Source: Sulfurimonas sp. (GTDB lineage: Bacteria; Campylobacterota; Campylobacteria; Campylobacterales; Sulfurimonadaceae). Taken from it: a stretch of DNA of 39,529 nucleotides. Both the position numbers and the translations under genes were made by a program. The stretch's first letter is position 1; the number at the start of each line of letters is the position of its first letter. This document shows positions 16,598-24,462 of the stretch, piece by piece. Under the pieces are notes generated by a model. It did no database searches and had not been told where the DNA came from. It saw only the letters and a list, made by a program, of their open reading frames with translations. The stretch is from the NCBI RefSeq assembly GCF_018698455.1, contig NZ_JABIOQ010000049.1:1-39529 (forward strand), written 5' to 3'.

Positions 16598-17182
16598 TTA
16601 GTATCTAGTACCTGTGGGGGAATTTATAAGTGAGAAAAATTCACTTCGTGTTTTTTCATCTTTTTTAAAAAGTCCTCTTAGTGCTGAAGAAGTTGTCGTA
16701 GAGTTTATTTTTTCTACTCCACGCATTTCCATACACATATGACGTGCCTGAATTACAACTGCTACACCCTTAGGTATAATAGTCTCATTAATTGCATCTG
16801 CTATCTGTTCTGTTAGTTGTTCTTGAATCTGCATACGACGAGCAAAAACATTTACAACACGAGGAATTTTTGAAAGACCTACTACTTTTCCATCAGGTAT
16901 ATAAGCCACATGAACACGACCAATAATAGGAAGAAGGTGATGTTCACATGTAGAGTAGAATTCAATATCTTTTATGAGTACCATCTCTCCGTTTGAACTA
17001 GTAAAAAGTGCTTTTGAGAGTATCTCTTTAGGGTCTTCATTATAACCACCATACATAAACTCATATGCTTTTCTTACACGAGATGGTGTTTGGAGAAGAC
17101 CTTCGCGTTCAGGATCTTCCCCAATATGAATCATCATACTTTTTACTGCGTTCTCAAAATCTATATCTGTTTTATCTAACAC
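16598..17182 (-). CDS. folE: GTP cyclohydrolase I
   Basis: A 194-residue enzyme converting GTP to dihydroneopterin triphosphate for folate and, in some bacteria, queuosine synthesis. Zinc ligands are Cys79 and His82 (STCEHHLLP) and Cys150 ([10 protein letters not shown]); [16 protein letters not shown] is the usual tunnel segment. The start codon is GTG at 17182 with AGGGG seven bases upstream; no ATG gives a better start. It is followed by fliI after three bases. Confidence 0.96.
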   Translation of the reverse strand: MLDKTDIDFENAVKSMMIHIGEDPEREGLLQTPSRVRKAYEFMYGGYNEDPKEILSKALFTSSNGEMVLIKDIEFYSTCEHHLLPIIGRVHVAYIPDGKVVGLSKIPRVVNVFARRMQIQEQLTEQIADAINETIIPKGVAVVIQARHMCMEMRGVEKINSTTTSSALRGLFKKDEKTRSEFFSLINSPTGTRY

Positions 17183-17254
17183 TATGGTACCCCTAAATTA
17201 TTTCTGACATAATAATATCAGGTATTTGCTGAAAAGATGGTGTGATTATTTTTC

Positions 17255-17282
17255 AAACTTAAGTATTATAATACTTAAGTTT
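17255..17282. terminator. 28-base perfect palindrome downstream of rnj
   Basis: Two 14-base arms, AAACTTAAGTATTA and its exact complement, meet with no spacer, 15 bases after the rnj stop. As RNA it would fold into a long AU-rich hairpin, but no T-run follows on the minus strand. It could end the ksgA-rnj transcript, protect its 3' end, or act as a DNA operator for folE about 75 bases downstream. Confidence 0.5.
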
Positions 17283-17296
17283 AATTTCGAAGAAGT

Positions 17297-19285
17297 CTAG
17301 TGAACTAGAACGTGAGGAACAATAAGTGGATATTTCTTCATTTTTCTAAAGATGTGCTTTCTAACAACTTGACGAAGGTCATTTTCAAGAGCTCTTGAGT
17401 TCTCAATAAGACCTGGCTTGATGTTTGTTAAGAAAACTTCTACTACATCTTCCATCTCTTTTGCAAATGCTTTATCTTGCTTATCAGCAACAATACCAAA
17501 TGTAGTTACTTTTGGCTTATCAAGCATCTTAGAGTTTTGTTCGCTAACTTCAACAATCATCATAACAACACCATCAGATGCAAGTTTTTGACGGTCTAAA
17601 ATAATGTCATCTTCAATTTGATGATTATTTTGGTTATCTATATAAGTTTTACCCGTTTTAACAGTTTTCACTTTTCTCATGTATTTTGGCGCAACTTCTA
17701 TCTGCTCACCATCTGTCATAAGTAAAATATTTCGCTCAGGAACGCCACACATGATTCCCGTTCCTCTATGTTTCATTACGTGATTATACTCACCATGAAT
17801 TGGTAAAAAGAACTTAGGATTAACTAAACGTAACATAAGTTTTTGCTCTTCCATAGAAGCGTGGCCTGAAACGTGAATATCTTTATCATAAGATACTGTT
17901 GCACCAGCGCGTTGTAAATGGTTTAACATTCCAGAAATACTTCCTTCGTTACCAGGAATAGCACGAGATGAAAGAACGATAAGGTCAGTTGGCTTTATCT
18001 TAACATGTCTATGCTCTCCTATACTCATTCTAAATAGAGCTGAATTAGCCTCACCCTGAGAACCAGTTGTAACGATCAGTACTTCTTTATCATTGTATCT
18101 TGAAACTTCATCAGCATCAATAAAAATACTTTTGTTAAATCGTACATAGTCATACTGCATAGCAATTTCTATATTTCTTTCCATTGAACGCCCGATAACA
18201 CATACCTTACGTCCATACTTGATACCATACTGTATAGCTTGTTGTACACGGTGAATATTTGAGCTAAACGTTGAAAGTAAAATTCTTCCCTCAGCCTTAG
18301 AAAAAACTCTATCCAATGCAGGACCAACACTTAACTCTGAACCTGTAGGAACAGTGTTGTATGAGTTAGTTGAGTCACTCATAAGACAAAGTACTCCTTT
18401 ATCTCCATAATAAGCAAGTCTGTGAAGGTCAGCAGTATAACCATCAACAGGAGTGTAATCTATCTTAAAGTCTCCAGTATGAATAACTGTACCAGCAGCT
18501 GTATTAATAGCTATTGAAGATGAATCAATGATAGAGTGAGTCATATGCATCCACTCTACTTCAAAGTCGTTTCCAATTTTAATAAGCTGTCTCTTTTCAA
18601 TAGGATTGAAATATTTTCTGAACTCTTTAATATGGTGCTCATCAAATTTAGTACCTATCATCGCTAATGGAAGTGGCGTACCAAAGATAGGGAATTGCAT
18701 CTCTTTATAAAGATATGGCATTGCACCAATGTGATCTTCGTGAGCGTGAGTAATAACAACACCAACGATCTTGTCTTTAATCTCACGTATATATGAAAAG
18801 TCAGGTATTAATATATCAACACCATGCATTGTCTCATCTGGGAAACTCATACCAACGTCAACAAGAATTGCTTCGTTGTCCGTTTCAAACACACAAATAT
18901 TTCCACCAATTTCGCCTAGTCCACCAAGTGGAGTAATGCGAATCTTTTCTTTTGATGCAAGATCTAGCTTATAGTGAGGGTTCAGTCTTTGCTTATGTGC
19001 TTCTTGATTTTTAGTAACAAAATTTCTAAGGTTTTCATCAATTGGTGTAGGTTGTCTACGGTGACGATTTTTATTTTTATTGTTACTTGGTTTATTTCCA
19101 TTGGGTTTTACTTCGCCATTTTTATTTTGATTATTATTTGGCTTACGATTATTGTTATTTGGTCTGCGATTGTTATTTGACTTATTACCTTGTAGAGGTT
19201 CACTTGTCATTTTAGTCTCTTGTTTAACTTCTTTATTCTCTTGTATAGGAACACTCACTGGTGTACCCTCATTTTCTTCTGCCAT
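17297..19285 (-). CDS. rnj: Ribonuclease J
   Basis: A 662-residue metallo-beta-lactamase/beta-CASP ribonuclease, the main 5'-3' exonuclease and endonuclease in RNA decay of Campylobacterota. The metal site is THAHEDHIG (His180, His182, Asp184, His185), followed by the MTHS His and later beta-CASP motifs (ILLSTFSSNIHR, VSGHAS). Residues 20-80 are an Asn/Lys/Arg/Pro-rich disordered extension with several Asn runs, comparable in kind to the extension of Helicobacter RNase J. The ATG has AGGGAG upstream and lies 11 bases after the ksgA stop. Confidence 0.95.
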   Translation of the reverse strand: MAEENEGTPVSVPIQENKEVKQETKMTSEPLQGNKSNNNRRPNNNNRKPNNNQNKNGEVKPNGNKPSNNKNKNRHRRQPTPIDENLRNFVTKNQEAHKQRLNPHYKLDLASKEKIRITPLGGLGEIGGNICVFETDNEAILVDVGMSFPDETMHGVDILIPDFSYIREIKDKIVGVVITHAHEDHIGAMPYLYKEMQFPIFGTPLPLAMIGTKFDEHHIKEFRKYFNPIEKRQLIKIGNDFEVEWMHMTHSIIDSSSIAINTAAGTVIHTGDFKIDYTPVDGYTADLHRLAYYGDKGVLCLMSDSTNSYNTVPTGSELSVGPALDRVFSKAEGRILLSTFSSNIHRVQQAIQYGIKYGRKVCVIGRSMERNIEIAMQYDYVRFNKSIFIDADEVSRYNDKEVLIVTTGSQGEANSALFRMSIGEHRHVKIKPTDLIVLSSRAIPGNEGSISGMLNHLQRAGATVSYDKDIHVSGHASMEEQKLMLRLVNPKFFLPIHGEYNHVMKHRGTGIMCGVPERNILLMTDGEQIEVAPKYMRKVKTVKTGKTYIDNQNNHQIEDDIILDRQKLASDGVVMMIVEVSEQNSKMLDKPKVTTFGIVADKQDKAFAKEMEDVVEVFLTNIKPGLIENSRALENDLRQVVRKHIFRKMKKYPLIVPHVLVH

Positions 19286-19296
19286 CCAAACTCCCT

Positions 19297-20073
19297 TTAT
19301 GTAATTATTTTATAAAGTTGGTGATAGTCTTGAGTGGAAACTTGATGAGGACGAATCGTCTGTATAAGCTCTAATGTTTGGAAAACATTAATCAGAAGTT
19401 CTTTATCATACTTAGAAGATAGATTTTTCATTAAAGTTTTTCGAGGTTGGCTAAAAGCAACTCTTAGCATATCTTCAAAATCTTTATCACATCTATCACT
19501 ATTCTTTTGTATGAGAAAAACAGCAGAGTCTACTTTTGGCTGAGGGTCAAACGCAGTTGGTGGAACTTTTACAACTATGTTAGCTGTTCCTACACTTTGA
19601 GTTATAATACCCAAAGAACCAAAAACTTTTCCACCTGCATTAGCACAAAATTTCTCTGCTACTTCAAGCTGAACCATTACAAGTATATTTTTACACATTG
19701 GATCTTCGAGCGCTTTTAGGATTATCTTCGTTGCGATATAGTAAGGCAAGTTTGCCACTAAGTCGTACGCTTCATCAACTAAAGTACTCTGCCAAGCTTG
19801 CAGAACATCCCCACAATTTATGTGGAATCGCTTGGTATCGATCTCTTCTTTAAATGTACTTTGTAATAGTTTACACAAATCGGTATCTACCTCAAAAGCT
19901 TCAACACTTTTGACATCAACTAAAAATTTAGTTAAATCACCTAAGCCAGGCCCAATTTCAACGATTTTATTATCGTTTTTGGGCATCGCTTGGATTATCT
20001 TGACTAAAATGGACTGGTCTTTTAGAAAGTTCTGTCCAAACTTCTTCTTTGCAACAATATTTTCTCTATTCAT
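19297..20073 (-). CDS. ksgA: 16S rRNA (A1518/A1519) dimethyltransferase KsgA
   Basis: A 258-residue rRNA dimethyltransferase that modifies two adjacent adenines in helix 45 during 30S maturation. Motifs: KKKFGQNFLKD at the N-terminus, SAM motif VEIGPGLGDLT, and catalytic NLPYYIA. I start it at ATG 20073; an in-frame GTG two codons upstream (20079) is also possible and neither has a clear ribosome-binding site. A TATAAT at 20156-20161 reads toward it. First gene before rnj. Confidence 0.94.
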   Translation of the reverse strand: MNRENIVAKKKFGQNFLKDQSILVKIIQAMPKNDNKIVEIGPGLGDLTKFLVDVKSVEAFEVDTDLCKLLQSTFKEEIDTKRFHINCGDVLQAWQSTLVDEAYDLVANLPYYIATKIILKALEDPMCKNILVMVQLEVAEKFCANAGGKVFGSLGIITQSVGTANIVVKVPPTAFDPQPKVDSAVFLIQKNSDRCDKDFEDMLRVAFSQPRKTLMKNLSSKYDKELLINVFQTLELIQTIRPHQVSTQDYHQLYKIIT

Positions 20074-20155
20074 AACCACAAGTCTATACTAAGTTTACTT
20101 ACAAATAGGTTACAAACTAAAAAAGATTTCTAATTGTTGCCTTTTATCACTTTTA

Positions 20156-20161
20156 ATTATA
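20156..20161 (-). promoter_or_regulatory. -10 element for ksgA-rnj
   Basis: TATAAT on the minus strand, 82 bases before the ksgA ATG, in the divergent ksgA/hisF spacer. Confidence 0.45.
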
Positions 20162-20185
20162 CTTATTTAAAAAATAACTTAAACT

Positions 20186-20201
20186 TGTTTCACGTGAAAC
20201 A
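20186..20201. other. parS centromere site, intergenic copy
   Basis: TGTTTCACGTGAAACA is a perfect 16-base palindrome that fits the widely conserved ParB-binding consensus TGTTNCACGTGAAACA. It lies in the ksgA/hisF spacer about 11.7 kb from the dnaA start, as expected for an origin-proximal segregation centromere. No parA or parB gene is in the window. Confidence 0.92.
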
Positions 20202-20247
20202 TTTTGGACACCCTAATAAGTCAAAACTAATTATAAGTCTATCATAG

Positions 20248-20253
20248 TATAAT
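20248..20253 (+). promoter_or_regulatory. hisF -10 element
   Basis: TATAAT 31 bases before the hisF ATG; AAAGG at 20269-20273 is the ribosome-binding site at a rather long spacing of 11 bases. Confidence 0.5.
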
Positions 20254-20284
20254 TCAAAAATATATATAAAAGGTATATTCTCCT

Positions 20285-21043
20285 ATGAACTATTTTGCCA
20301 AAAGAATTATTCCCTGTTTAGATGTTAAAGATGGACGTGTTGTAAAAGGTGTAAACTTTGTTGGTCTTAAAGATGCAGGCGACCCTGTTGAAGTTGCTCG
20401 CCGTTACAATGAAGAGGGAGCAGATGAACTTACATTTTTAGATATCACTGCTTCTTCAGATAATCGTGACACTATAGTTGACATTGTTGCACAAGTAGCA
20501 CGGGAAATATTTATTCCCCTTACTGTAGGTGGTGGTATTCGAAAACTTGAAGATATCTATGCACTACTCAATGTAGGTTGTGATAAAGTTAGTGTAAACT
20601 CAGCCGCTATTAAACGCCCAGAACTTATAAATGAAGGTGCTAAGCGTTTTGGTTCACAGTGTATAGTAACTGCCATAGATGTTAAACGCACTGGTGATCA
20701 ATACAATGTATTTTTAAATGGTGGCCGAGTTGACACTGGAATAAATGCACTAGAATGGGCGAAGGAAGTTGTTGATAGAGGTGCTGGTGAAATCCTTTTA
20801 ACCTCTATGGATGCAGATGGTACAAAAGCTGGTTTTGAGCTCAACATAACTGAGCAAATATCTCGTGCTGTTAATGTACCTGTAATTGCAAGTGGTGGTG
20901 CTGGAACTATGCAACACATAAAAGAGGTGTTTAATTGTGGAGCAGATGCTGCACTGGCTGCAAGCATCTTTCACTTTAAAGAGATAGATATCATGGATTT
21001 AAAACATTATCTCCATGAACAAAATATACCCGTAAGGTTTTAA
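20285..21043 (+). CDS. hisF: Imidazole glycerol phosphate synthase cyclase subunit HisF
   Basis: A 252-residue (beta-alpha)8 barrel that, with the HisH glutaminase, forms the imidazole ring of histidine and releases AICAR. N-terminal phosphate and catalytic segment [15 protein letters not shown] with Asp in [12 protein letters not shown], and the second catalytic Asp in [26 protein letters not shown] is the C-terminal phosphate site. hisH is not adjacent. It is followed after one base by a nucleoside phosphorylase-like gene, so hisF heads a tight operon. Confidence 0.96.
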   Translation: MNYFAKRIIPCLDVKDGRVVKGVNFVGLKDAGDPVEVARRYNEEGADELTFLDITASSDNRDTIVDIVAQVAREIFIPLTVGGGIRKLEDIYALLNVGCDKVSVNSAAIKRPELINEGAKRFGSQCIVTAIDVKRTGDQYNVFLNGGRVDTGINALEWAKEVVDRGAGEILLTSMDADGTKAGFELNITEQISRAVNVPVIASGGAGTMQHIKEVFNCGADAALAASIFHFKEIDIMDLKHYLHEQNIPVRF

Positions 21044-21044
21044 A

Positions 21045-21581
21045 ATGATTATATGTGCTGGAAATAACGAAAACTTTAACTTTGCTCTCTCAACTGGAGT
21101 AGGGCTTGTAGAAACAAGTATGAACCTAACTAGACTTTGTCTATTTGATAAACCAGAATTTTTACTTTTTGTAGGAACAGCTGGTAGTTATGGCGATAAA
21201 AAAATATTTGATATTGTAGAATCAAAAACAGCTGCAAACATTGAGTTAGCATTTTTATCTAATGATGCCTATACTCCTTTAGACAATGTTGTTACTACTA
21301 ACGAAACTAACGTAAAAGACATTGTTGTCAACTCTTCTAACTATATATCTACTAACGAAGAGTTATCAAAAAACTTTTTAAAGCTAGGGCTAGGTATAGA
21401 AAATATGGAGTTTTTTGCTGTTTTAAAAATAGCACAAGAGTTTAATATTCCAGCTGGTGGTGTTTTTTGTATAACAAACTATACTAACGCGAATGCTCAT
21501 GACGACTTCGTAAAGAACCAAGATAAAGCAAAAGAACTCCTCAGTAATCATGTTCATAAACGCATAAAAGAACTAACATAA
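21045..21581 (+). CDS. Short PNP/MTAN-superfamily nucleoside phosphorylase-like protein
   Basis: A 178-residue protein of the nucleoside phosphorylase/nucleosidase fold. FLLFVGTAGSYG fits the mid-core GSAG strand, and GIENMEFFAVLKIAQEFNIPAGGVFCITNY fits the ribose-binding ENME and the following helix and strand. The family is usually 230-290 residues; here the N-terminal phosphate loop and part of the core are missing or reduced. It could act on a purine nucleoside or futalosine-like compound, or may have lost activity. Gaps of one and two bases tie it to hisF and rlmN. Confidence 0.65.
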   Translation: MIICAGNNENFNFALSTGVGLVETSMNLTRLCLFDKPEFLLFVGTAGSYGDKKIFDIVESKTAANIELAFLSNDAYTPLDNVVTTNETNVKDIVVNSSNYISTNEELSKNFLKLGLGIENMEFFAVLKIAQEFNIPAGGVFCITNYTNANAHDDFVKNQDKAKELLSNHVHKRIKELT

Positions 21582-21583
21582 GT

Positions 21584-22660
21584 ATGAGTACATTAAAACC
21601 ATCTCTTCTTGATTACACACAAAAAGAGTTAACCGAGCTTATTAAACCTGCGTTTAGAGTCAAACAGATATATAATTGGCTGTATCATCAGTATGCGGAA
21701 AGTTACGATGATATGAAAAATATTCCAAAAGCTCTTAAAGAAGAGTTAGCAGAGAAGTACTTAGTTAATCCTCTTAAAATTGCGAATAAAGAAGAATCAA
21801 CAGATGGAACAATCAAGTACCTTCTAGAACTCCAAGATGGTAAAACTATGGAAGCTGTTTGGCTTAAGATGAAAGATGAGCTTAAAGATGAAGACGGTGT
21901 TGTATATCAAGAAGCAAGATATACTATATGTGTCTCAACACAAGTCGGCTGTAAAGTCGGCTGTACATTTTGTTTAACGGCTAAGGGTGGTTTTACACGA
22001 GATTTAAGTGCTGGAGAGATAGTTGCTCAAGTAGTTACTCTTAAACGCGATAACAATCATAAACGCAACCGTAAGATAAACATAGTATATATGGGAATGG
22101 GTGAGCCTTTAGATAATTTAAACAATCTTGCCAAGGCTATAGAGATTTTTAAAGAAGATGAAGGGCTTTGCATTGGTGGTAAACGCCAGACTGTTTCTAC
22201 AAGTGGATTAAGTACGAAGATAGATAAGCTTGGAGAGATGGATTTAGGTGTTCATATAGCCATTTCACTTCATGCAGTTGATGATGAACTTAGAAGTGAG
22301 CTTATCCCAATGAACAAAGCACACAACATAAACTCTATCATAGAAGCTGTAAAACGATTCCCTATAGATACTCGCAAGCGTGTAATGTTTGAGTACCTAG
22401 TTATTAAAGATAAAAACGATGACTTAGGCAGTGCTAAAAAGCTCGTAAAGCTTCTCACAGACATCAAAGCCAAGGTAAACCTTATATACTTCAATCCATA
22501 TCCAGGGACTGAATATAAAAGACCAACTAAAGCAGATATGGTTTCATTTCAAGAGTACCTCATTAATCATGGTCTTCTATGTACTATTCGTGACTCTAAA
22601 GGTATAGATATCAGTGCTGCTTGTGGTCAACTTAAAGAAAAAGTCGCAGGAGAAGAGTAG
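21584..22660 (+). CDS. rlmN: Dual-specificity 23S rRNA/tRNA adenine-C2 methyltransferase RlmN
   Basis: A 358-residue radical SAM enzyme that methylates A2503 of 23S rRNA and A37 of some tRNAs. The cluster-binding CX3CX2C is in GCKVGCTFC; SAM contact GMGEPLDN, and the C-terminal Cys in SAACGQL corresponds to the methyl-carrying cysteine. The start ATG is two bases after the previous stop. Its TAG overlaps the GTG of a microprotein gene. Confidence 0.95.
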   Translation: MSTLKPSLLDYTQKELTELIKPAFRVKQIYNWLYHQYAESYDDMKNIPKALKEELAEKYLVNPLKIANKEESTDGTIKYLLELQDGKTMEAVWLKMKDELKDEDGVVYQEARYTICVSTQVGCKVGCTFCLTAKGGFTRDLSAGEIVAQVVTLKRDNNHKRNRKINIVYMGMGEPLDNLNNLAKAIEIFKEDEGLCIGGKRQTVSTSGLSTKIDKLGEMDLGVHIAISLHAVDDELRSELIPMNKAHNINSIIEAVKRFPIDTRKRVMFEYLVIKDKNDDLGSAKKLVKLLTDIKAKVNLIYFNPYPGTEYKRPTKADMVSFQEYLINHGLLCTIRDSKGIDISAACGQLKEKVAGEE

Positions 22661-22755
22661 TGAACTATGTTGAAATAGGTCAAATGATCTTTTTAGTAGT
22701 TGTGTTTACAATTGGGATAGGCGGTTTTATCTATGCTGCTACAAAAGATGACTAA
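22660..22755 (+). CDS. 31-residue single-span membrane microprotein
   Basis: GTG overlaps the rlmN stop by one base (TAGTG), with AGGAG eight to twelve bases upstream. The product begins with NYVEIGQM, has one hydrophobic span at about residues 8-26 and ends in charged ATKDD. The start, coupling and clean single membrane span favour a real gene. I do not recognise a family; small oxidase or transporter accessory subunits look similar in shape only. Confidence 0.5.
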   Translation: MNYVEIGQMIFLVVVFTIGIGGFIYAATKDD

Positions 22756-22809
22756 AGTCCTTTAAATATAAAATATGGTATTATTTTCTATAACACAAAA
22801 GGAATTAAT

Positions 22810-23049
22810 ATGGCAGATAAAACAGATGCAGACAGAATAAAAGAAGTTTATAAACTATGTAAGGGTCACTTTGGTGATGTAAGATTTGTTGGTCTTAAAT
22901 ATCATAGTAAAATTGGTTGGGTTTCAAAAGCTCAATTTAATAGTGATGAAGTTGGAAATTTAACGGCAGACGGTAAAACAAGTACTGAAGCTTTAAGAAA
23001 TTTAAGAAATCGTATCAAGAAAATTATTAAAAGATATAATGGAGTTTAG
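22810..23049 (+). CDS. Small basic protein of unknown function
   Basis: A 79-residue soluble protein with no signal or membrane segment. The middle (FGDVRFVGLKYHSKIGWVSK) is probably beta, and the C-terminus is a strongly basic helix (RNLRNRIKKIIKRYNGV). A good AAAAGGAATT precedes the ATG, and a TATAAC at 22789-22794 could be its -10. The basic helix would suit nucleic acid or membrane contact, but no family is recognised. The gene stands alone before a long non-coding gap. Confidence 0.7.
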   Translation: MADKTDADRIKEVYKLCKGHFGDVRFVGLKYHSKIGWVSKAQFNSDEVGNLTADGKTSTEALRNLRNRIKKIIKRYNGV

Positions 23050-23243
23050 GCTCTGTTAAATAGAAGATATTTGTAGTAAAACGACCAACACACCAGGGAG
23101 GTCGTCTATGGGTCTAATAATACCTAAGTAATCTTATAAAAAACTAACAAAAATAAATCAAATTAAAATCCTCTTTTTAAATATATCCCTTAAATAAAAT
23201 TTATATACTCTATAACAATAGAAAATTCTTTTCTTTATGTGTA

Positions 23244-23274
23244 TTATTCACACATTGTTATAAACAGTGAATAA
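23244..23274. promoter_or_regulatory. Head-to-head DnaA-box pair, remote from dnaA
   Basis: TTATTCACA (23244-23252) and, inverted, AGTGAATAA (23266-23274) form an 8-base perfect inverted repeat TTATTCAC/GTGAATAA with a 15-base spacer. Both carry the TTCAC core typical of Campylobacterota DnaA boxes. A third perfect TTATTCACA lies at 23451-23459 inside the end of the adjacent gene. Confidence 0.6.
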
Positions 23275-23366
23275 AGTTCGACTTTCAATGAAGAAAATAT
23301 GAAATTCTTCTATGATTTAAGAAAAAATTTATATAAATACTTACTGAAATAGAAACTTTTATATAG

Positions 23367-23388
23367 CTTAAAGCCCTGTTTATAGGGC
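23367..23388 (-). terminator. Terminator of the pseudouridine synthase gene
   Basis: On the minus strand GCCCT/AGGGC forms a 5-bp GC-rich stem with a six-base loop followed directly by TTTAAG. It lies about 55 bases after the stop at 23441. Confidence 0.55.
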
Positions 23389-23440
23389 AATGTCGGAAAA
23401 CATAGTAAAATTATATATTTTAAAATTATAAATATAAAAA

Positions 23441-24364
23441 CTACAAAAAGTTATTCACATCCATACTATGGAAACAAACCTTTTTAAAGTCAATCATACT
23501 TTTTACTTTATACTCTTTACTATATAATTCAAATTCCAACTCACATGCATGAAGAAGAAGTCTACTTGACCCACCATTATTTATTCTATTTACTGGAGTA
23601 AACTCTCTATCAAGAAATTTAATAATGTTTGCTTCATTCTGCCCATAAATTGGATCACCGACTATTGGATGTTTCACGTGAAACAAATGAACACGTATCT
23701 GATGTTGTCTTCCTGTATGAGGTGAACATTCTATGAGAGTCATATCTTTCTCTGGAAAATACTCTAGAGGTCTAAAGCTAGTCTTAGATTCTTTTCCAGT
23801 ACTGTCAACTTTAACAACCATTCTCACTAGAGCAGACTCAGCTTGAAAACGCAGTAAAGGCTCTTCTACAATAAGTTCATTTTTAAACTCACCATGAACC
23901 ATCGCAAAATATTTTTTCTTCATATCTCTTTCTTGAAACATCATCTTAATCTCGCGTTCACTAGTTTTGTTAGTCGAACACAAAACTAATCCACTTGTCT
24001 CTTGGTCAATCCTATGGCCGATGTTAGCATCCATGCCATACTGAGACTTTAATTCATCTATGAGAGAGTAGGGGGTTGCCTTAGTTTGAGGATGAACTAG
24101 TACACCACTTGGTTTATCAAATACTACAAACTCATCTTCAACAAAAGTAGGTTCTAATCCACGAGATATTGGTTCAAAATAAATGAACTCTATTTCCCCT
24201 TCTATCTCTCCAGCAGTCTTTAACATCTTTTCTCCATTAACAAGAACGCGACCCTTAGATATATAACGCTGTGCTTCTCGTTGAGGATATCCAAATTCAT
24301 TCATAAGATAAAAGAGTGCTCTCTGTTTCTCTTTGACAAAATAGTTCTTTTTTACAAATGGCAT
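23441..24364 (-). CDS. RluA-family rRNA pseudouridine synthase with S4 domain
   Basis: A 307-residue RNA pseudouridine synthase. An S4 RNA-binding domain occupies about residues 12-60 (REAQRYISKGRVLVNGEKM). The catalytic domain has the nucleophilic Asp in HRIDQETSGLVL and the family segment HTGRQHQIRVHL. RluD or RluC-type 23S rRNA targets are likely but the exact uridine cannot be assigned. Near residue 230 the sequence FHVKHPIVGD encodes a parS site (23670-23685); most relatives have a small residue and Gly there (such as HIGHP), so this stretch seems to serve the DNA site as well. Confidence 0.88.
   Translation of the reverse strand: MPFVKKNYFVKEKQRALFYLMNEFGYPQREAQRYISKGRVLVNGEKMLKTAGEIEGEIEFIYFEPISRGLEPTFVEDEFVVFDKPSGVLVHPQTKATPYSLIDELKSQYGMDANIGHRIDQETSGLVLCSTNKTSEREIKMMFQERDMKKKYFAMVHGEFKNELIVEEPLLRFQAESALVRMVVKVDSTGKESKTSFRPLEYFPEKDMTLIECSPHTGRQHQIRVHLFHVKHPIVGDPIYGQNEANIIKFLDREFTPVNRINNGGSSRLLLHACELEFELYSKEYKVKSMIDFKKVCFHSMDVNNFL
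23451..23459 (+). promoter_or_regulatory. DnaA box inside the 3' end of the pseudouridine synthase gene
   Basis: A perfect TTATTCACA, 177 bases from the head-to-head pair, formed by the codons for Asp-Val-Asn-Asn near the C-terminus. Confidence 0.4.
23670..23685. other. parS centromere site, coding copy
   Basis: A second identical 16-base palindrome, TGTTTCACGTGAAACA, 3.5 kb from the first and about 8.2 kb from the dnaA start. It is embedded in the pseudouridine synthase gene, read there as Phe-His-Val-Lys-His. Confidence 0.92.
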
Positions 24365-24462
24365 TTTTAATTCCTCTGTTATGATATTTATTGTAAAATA
24401 CCAAACTTTAATTAGACGAATTTTAGCGTAAATTTATAAGAGATAAACTAGAAGGAATAGAA

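Larger units (their letters stand above)
23050..23440. other. 390-base AT-rich intergenic region
   Basis: No coding frame is credible. It holds a 6-bp stem ACGACC/GGTCGT (23081-23105, 13-base loop) just after the small gene, a head-to-head DnaA-box pair (23244-23274) and the terminator of the pseudouridine synthase gene (23367-23388). The rest is plain AT-rich sequence. Confidence 0.7.

Noticed and set aside
23081-23105. ACGACC/GGTCGT stem as a 6S or SRP RNA
   Set aside because: The stem is only six pairs and the conserved SRP loop sequence or a 6S-like long paired rod is not visible; kept only as a note in the gap entry.
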